64,000 bases of DNA, taken from contig JBCBKL010000001.1 in the NCBI GenBank assembly GCA_038521825.1, forward strand, positions 1-64,000. The letters run 5' to 3'. A program made the translations under genes and the position numbers. Of this stretch, positions 60,556-64,000 are shown piece after piece. The notes beneath the pieces were generated by a model. It worked only from the letters and a program-made list of their open reading frames with translations. It ran no database searches and had not been told where the DNA came from. The stretch is from JBCBKL01 sp038521825. GTDB taxonomy: Bacteria; Pseudomonadota; Alphaproteobacteria; Rhodobacterales; Rhodobacteraceae. Each line of letters begins with the position of its first letter. Position 1 is the stretch's first letter.

Positions 60556-61515
60556 TCAGAGCCCACCGATAAAGGTATAGCTGAAAGTTGCAGGCGCGCC
60601 CGATCGGTTTTCGATTTGCAAAGTGGAGCCAGAAACAGAAACCGACGTCTGCCCCGCATTGCCGACCTGCCCGTCAAGCGCCATGGTCCCGGCATTATTC
60701 ACTTGCCCGGCGGCGAACAGCGTCAGCAGGGTCGGAGTGTTCACATCATAGGTAAAGATGCCAGCGTGCGCATCCGCAGCCGCACCTTGAACTGCTGTGA
60801 TAAGAACGAAGCCGGCGGATGAAGGTAGTTCTATGGCTGTGACAGCATCGTTCGCGATCTGAGCCGATCCACTTTGCGAACAACGGATAGCCGTCGTGGC
60901 AGATGAATTTGATACCCGTATCGCTTCGACAAAGTCGGTGCCATTGCTGCTCACTTTAATCTGCAGATCGTCATCGCCCGCCAGGCCAATCTCAGACCGC
61001 CCTGCCCAATTGGATTGGTACAGCAGCGACGCCGTTTCTCCTGCCGATGCCTTATTGACCACCACGCGGTGGCTTCCGCCGTCGTGCGACAATAGGGTCG
61101 CGTCGCCTGATACCGACAGGCGATTTATCGTGTCCGCGGTGGTATTGATGCCAACGGATTGAAGTTGGGAAAGATCAGCAGGGACCAGTTCAACCCAGGT
61201 GCTCCCATCCCAAACACACTGGTCAGCGGTTGATGCCGAATATGCCACCCACCCGATCCGCGGTACAACATAGTCCCAACCGCCATTGATCCAGACCGCC
61301 AGCTGATTAGCCGATCCTGACCAAACGCCAGAGGGCGCTGCCGATAGCGCATAGATCGCGCCCTCTTCTGGATTGGTAGGGGGAACATCGGCGTCGACCG
61401 CTGCAAGGACAAGTTGGCTAACCGCATCGAGACGCGAAATTGCTTCGTTATGGGTAACGTGTTTTTGCGCCTGCGCCGGCGCGATGAACGGCATATCCAA
61501 ATTGGGTGAGCGCAT
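60556..61515 (-). CDS. DUF2793 domain protein, tail- or surface-like
   Basis: The 320-residue protein has the DUF2793 start (DMPFIAPAQAQKHVTHNEAI), the VPPTNPEEGAIY linker and the WVAYSASTADQCVWDGSTWV stretch; the C-terminal 190 residues form a beta-rich domain that ends in FSYTFIGGL. DUF2793 occurs in phage and gene-transfer-agent tail proteins and in surface proteins of roseobacters. No other phage gene is nearby. It lies between rfb and manC and may be a glycan-associated surface component. The frame stays open upstream to 61935, but MRSPNLDM with AGAGG before it is preferred. Confidence 0.78.
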   Translation of the reverse strand: MRSPNLDMPFIAPAQAQKHVTHNEAISRLDAVSQLVLAAVDADVPPTNPEEGAIYALSAAPSGVWSGSANQLAVWINGGWDYVVPRIGWVAYSASTADQCVWDGSTWVELVPADLSQLQSVGINTTADTINRLSVSGDATLLSHDGGSHRVVVNKASAGETASLLYQSNWAGRSEIGLAGDDDLQIKVSSNGTDFVEAIRVSNSSATTAIRCSQSGSAQIANDAVTAIELPSSAGFVLITAVQGAAADAHAGIFTYDVNTPTLLTLFAAGQVNNAGTMALDGQVGNAGQTSVSVSGSTLQIENRSGAPATFSYTFIGGL

Positions 61516-61961
61516 GAGCTTTGAACCTCTGATCCAGCGATGGACCGAGAATTCTTTATTGGGTCTAACAAAGCGATAAGTCAGCCTGCGGTGCTGTAAT
61601 ACTTCTTTAACCGCTAGAAAGAAGCCCAATGATATTAGATGGTTATCCCGGATACGCGTATCTTCAACCCATTCCGATCCTGAGATTGCTACGACCACTA
61701 GCTGCTCGCTGCCATCACCCGTTAATTCGAACTCAACCAGACAGAAACGGTTCTGAAGCGTCGGCGGATCGTGCCGATGGGCGGAGCGGTACCGGAAATC
61801 GTCGGCTTTTCGGCAATCCCGCTCCGGTGCGTTGCGGGCTTTGGTCATGAACTCTTGCGATAACGGTGAGGATCGTCTTAACAGGGCGGGAGATCGTGAC
61901 AAATGACGTCGCGGTTTAACATTTGGCAAGGCCAAGCGGATTCGAGCTGCAAAGGTATAGT
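61516..61961. other. 446-bp divergent gap between the DUF2793 gene and manC
   Basis: The DUF2793 frame remains open without a stop through most of this gap, up to 61935, but the extension lacks homology and disagrees with the family start. No hairpin or promoter pair was convincing by eye. It must hold promoters in both directions. Confidence 0.45.
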
Positions 61962-63383
61962 ATGGCGCCAGTTTATCCCGTTATCTTGTGCGGCGGTTCG
62001 GGGACGCGTCTTTGGCCTCTTTCGAGGCGCAGCTACCCCAAGCAGTTTTCCAAACTGATCGGTGATGAGAGCCTGTTCCAGGGTTCGGCCCGGCGGTTCT
62101 CCGGACCGGCGTTCGAGGCGCCTGTCATTGTCACCGGCAACGAATTCCGCTTTATCGTCTCTGAACAACTGGCTGCGATCGAGCAAGCTCCCAAGGCGAT
62201 CTTGATCGAACCCGAGAGCAAAAACACCGCTCCTGCAGTTCTCGCCGCCGCTGTGTGGTTGTCAAAACTACAGCCTGATGCCCAGATGATTGTCGCGCCT
62301 TCTGACCACGTGATCCCCGATAGCGCTGCGTTTGTGGCCGCCGTCAATGAGGCGATGCCACGGGCGGCGGCTGGCGACCTCGTTACATTTGGTATCGAAC
62401 CTGATCAGCCTGAAACGGGCTACGGCTATCTGGAGCTCTCCGGCTCATCAGAAGGCCCGGGACCACAGCCACTGGCACGTTTTGTTGAAAAGCCGGATCA
62501 CGCAAGAGCGGTCGAGATGCTGGCGCAGGGCAACTACCTGTGGAACGCCGGGATCTTTCTGTTCTCGGTCAAATCCATCCTCGATGCCTATAAATCCCTT
62601 CAGCCCGACATGATGGATGGCGTAGCCCAGGCCGTCGGCCAGGCCGAAAGCGACTTGGGCTTTACCCGCCTTGCACCATCTCCTTGGGCTAATCTCGAGA
62701 ACACCTCGATTGACTACGCTATCATGGAAAAGGCGCAAAACCTCTCGGTCATGCCTTTCAAGGGACGTTGGTCTGATCTCGGTGGATGGGATGCCGTCTG
62801 GAAGGAAACGGGTCCCGATGCGCAGGGCAATGTCTGTTCTGACGGAGCGACCGCAATCGACTGCACGGATACGCTGCTCAGAAGTGAGGCGCCAAGCGTC
62901 GAGATTGTGGGCATCGGGCTTGACGATGTGGTGGCTGTTGCCATGCCAGATGCGGTTCTCGTCGCTAAGAAGAGTGAAGGCCAGCGGGTCAAGGAAGCCG
63001 TTTCCGCGCTCAAGTCGAAGCATGCCAAGCAGGCAGTGGAGTTTCCGCGTGATCATAGACCGTGGGGCTGGTTTGACAGTCTGGTTATCGGTGACCGGTT
63101 CCAGGTCAAACGGATTGTCGTGAACCCCGGGGCCGCACTCAGCCTGCAAAGTCATCACCACCGCTCCGAACATTGGATCGTTGTCGAAGGGACCGCCAAG
63201 GTGACAGTAGATGATGATGTCAGGCTCGTCAGCGAAAACCAAAGCATCTATATACCGCTCGGGGCGGTCCACCGGATGGAAAACCCCGGCAAGGTGCCCA
63301 TGGTCCTGATCGAGGTGCAGACGGGATCTTATTTGGGCGAAGACGACATCATTCGTTACGAAGATGTCTATTCCAGGAGTTGA
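61962..63383 (+). CDS. manC: Mannose-1-phosphate guanylyltransferase / mannose-6-phosphate isomerase
   Basis: This bifunctional enzyme supplies GDP-mannose. The 473-residue protein has the N-terminal nucleotidyltransferase (VILCGGSGTRLWPLSR, FVEKP) and a C-terminal type II phosphomannose isomerase cupin (PWGWFDSLVIGDRFQVKRI, LQSHHHRSEHWIVVEGTAKV). Zinc-binding residues QSHHHRSEHW are intact. It starts at ATG 61962 and precedes ugd by 4 bp. Confidence 0.95.
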   Translation: MAPVYPVILCGGSGTRLWPLSRRSYPKQFSKLIGDESLFQGSARRFSGPAFEAPVIVTGNEFRFIVSEQLAAIEQAPKAILIEPESKNTAPAVLAAAVWLSKLQPDAQMIVAPSDHVIPDSAAFVAAVNEAMPRAAAGDLVTFGIEPDQPETGYGYLELSGSSEGPGPQPLARFVEKPDHARAVEMLAQGNYLWNAGIFLFSVKSILDAYKSLQPDMMDGVAQAVGQAESDLGFTRLAPSPWANLENTSIDYAIMEKAQNLSVMPFKGRWSDLGGWDAVWKETGPDAQGNVCSDGATAIDCTDTLLRSEAPSVEIVGIGLDDVVAVAMPDAVLVAKKSEGQRVKEAVSALKSKHAKQAVEFPRDHRPWGWFDSLVIGDRFQVKRIVVNPGAALSLQSHHHRSEHWIVVEGTAKVTVDDDVRLVSENQSIYIPLGAVHRMENPGKVPMVLIEVQTGSYLGEDDIIRYEDVYSRS

Positions 63384-63387
63384 TCTA

Positions 63388-64000
63388 GTGGATGGCAGCC
63401 AGCTCAAACAGCATTCCGTCGCAGTCGCCGGCATTGGTTATGTCGGGCTTTCAGTAGCTGTACTTCTCGCCCAGAAAAACCGGGTAACGGCGGTCGATAT
63501 CGATTCGAACAGGGTCCAGCAGGTGAATGCGGGTCAAAGCCCTATCGTCGATCCGGAAATCTCGGACTACCTCGCGAACCACAAGCTTGATCTTTCCGCG
63601 ACGACCAATGCGGAAGCGGCCTATGCAGGTGCCGATTACGTGGTGATCGCCACGCCAACCAACTACGATCCCGACACGAATTTCTTCAATACCGGCTCGG
63701 TCGAGGCGGTCGCGAAACAGGTCATCGACATCAATCCGAGTGCGACGATCGTTATCAAGTCAACGATCCCCGTTGGCTTTACAGATGCGCTGTCGGAAAA
63801 GCTCGGGTCCCAGCAGATCATCTTCAGCCCTGAGTTTTTGCGTGAAGGCAAGGCGCTTCATGACAATCTGCATCCTTCCCGCATCATCGTCGGTGAACGA
63901 TCAGAGCGGGCCAAGATATTTGCCCGGTTGCTGCAAGATGGCGCGCTGGACGATGATGTGCCCGTCTTGTTCACTAGCGCGGCCGAGGCCGAGGCGATCA
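63388..64000 (+). CDS. ugd: UDP-glucose 6-dehydrogenase Ugd, C-terminus cut by window edge
   Basis: Ugd oxidises UDP-glucose to UDP-glucuronate. The 204 visible codons start at GTG with AGGAGT before it. GIGYVGLS lies at 15-22, followed by IATPTNYDPDTNFFNT, IKSTIPVGF and FSPEFLREGKALHDNLHPSR, which match the short enterobacterial Ugd form. The catalytic cysteine lies beyond the edge. The gene is coupled to manC. Confidence 0.95.
   Translation, partial: MDGSQLKQHSVAVAGIGYVGLSVAVLLAQKNRVTAVDIDSNRVQQVNAGQSPIVDPEISDYLANHKLDLSATTNAEAAYAGADYVVIATPTNYDPDTNFFNTGSVEAVAKQVIDINPSATIVIKSTIPVGFTDALSEKLGSQQIIFSPEFLREGKALHDNLHPSRIIVGERSERAKIFARLLQDGALDDDVPVLFTSAAEAEAI

Noticed and set aside
60556..61515. 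Prophage at the DUF2793 gene
   Set aside because: No integrase, capsid, terminase or lysis gene surrounds it; the flanks are nucleotide-sugar genes.

Overview
The window is a high-GC chromosomal segment of an alphaproteobacterium, most likely of the Roseobacter group (Rhodobacteraceae). This rests on gene content and order: argJ/parvulin next to secA, dnaK-dnaJ with an alphaproteobacterial RpoH-type promoter, lptC-lptA-lptB-hpf-ptsN without rpoN, a mitofilin/Mic60-like gene between hemD and hemY, a DctP-type TRAP operon, a paa operon, and an exosortase E/VPEID-type locus, a system known from Rhodobacterales. I found no tRNA, rRNA, CRISPR array, prophage or insertion sequence.

Layout. 1-12.2 kb is housekeeping: argJ (cut by the left edge), a periplasmic parvulin, secA, an exported protein of unknown function, a substrate-binding/OmpA fusion, radC, dnaJ, dnaK and alkB. 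12.2-23 kb is an envelope-glycan region: an SH3 protein, an ABC-2 polysaccharide-export permease, cysQ, kdsB, galU, galE, two paralogous DxD glycosyltransferases, a GT14-type transferase and a protein with two sulfotransferase-like parts. CysQ would clear the PAP made by sulfotransferases, so a sulfated surface glycan is a reasonable inference. 23-27.7 kb holds ptsN, hpf, lptB-lptA-lptC, kdsD and an RNase D. 27.8-35.4 kb is one minus-strand phenylacetate operon (thiolase, paaA-B-C-D-E, paaZ, paaX).

36-42.4 kb is the most distinctive region. A 1469-residue repeat protein carries five SdrD_B-like units and a C-terminal Cys/Gln pattern like a thioester domain. Next comes a 61-residue VPEIS-CTERM protein, then exosortase E fused to a CPBP-type intramembrane protease. 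The class of sorting system is known; the very small predicted mature peptide and the thioester-like neighbour deserve attention.

42.4-47.1 kb encodes a TRAP transporter with an amidase and a 53-residue membrane protein that overlaps the amidase end. 47.5-56.5 kb is mixed: a GSU2403-like nucleotidyltransferase-fold protein, DUF2853, DUF1761, EVE, tsaD, hemD-Mic60-hemY, a type II asparaginase and an IalB-like protein. 56.6-57.06 kb is a decayed short-chain dehydrogenase. 57-64 kb holds rfbC-B-D-A for dTDP-rhamnose, a DUF2793 protein, manC and ugd (cut by the right edge). Together the window encodes enzymes for CMP-Kdo, UDP-glucose, UDP-galactose, UDP-glucuronate, GDP-mannose and dTDP-rhamnose.
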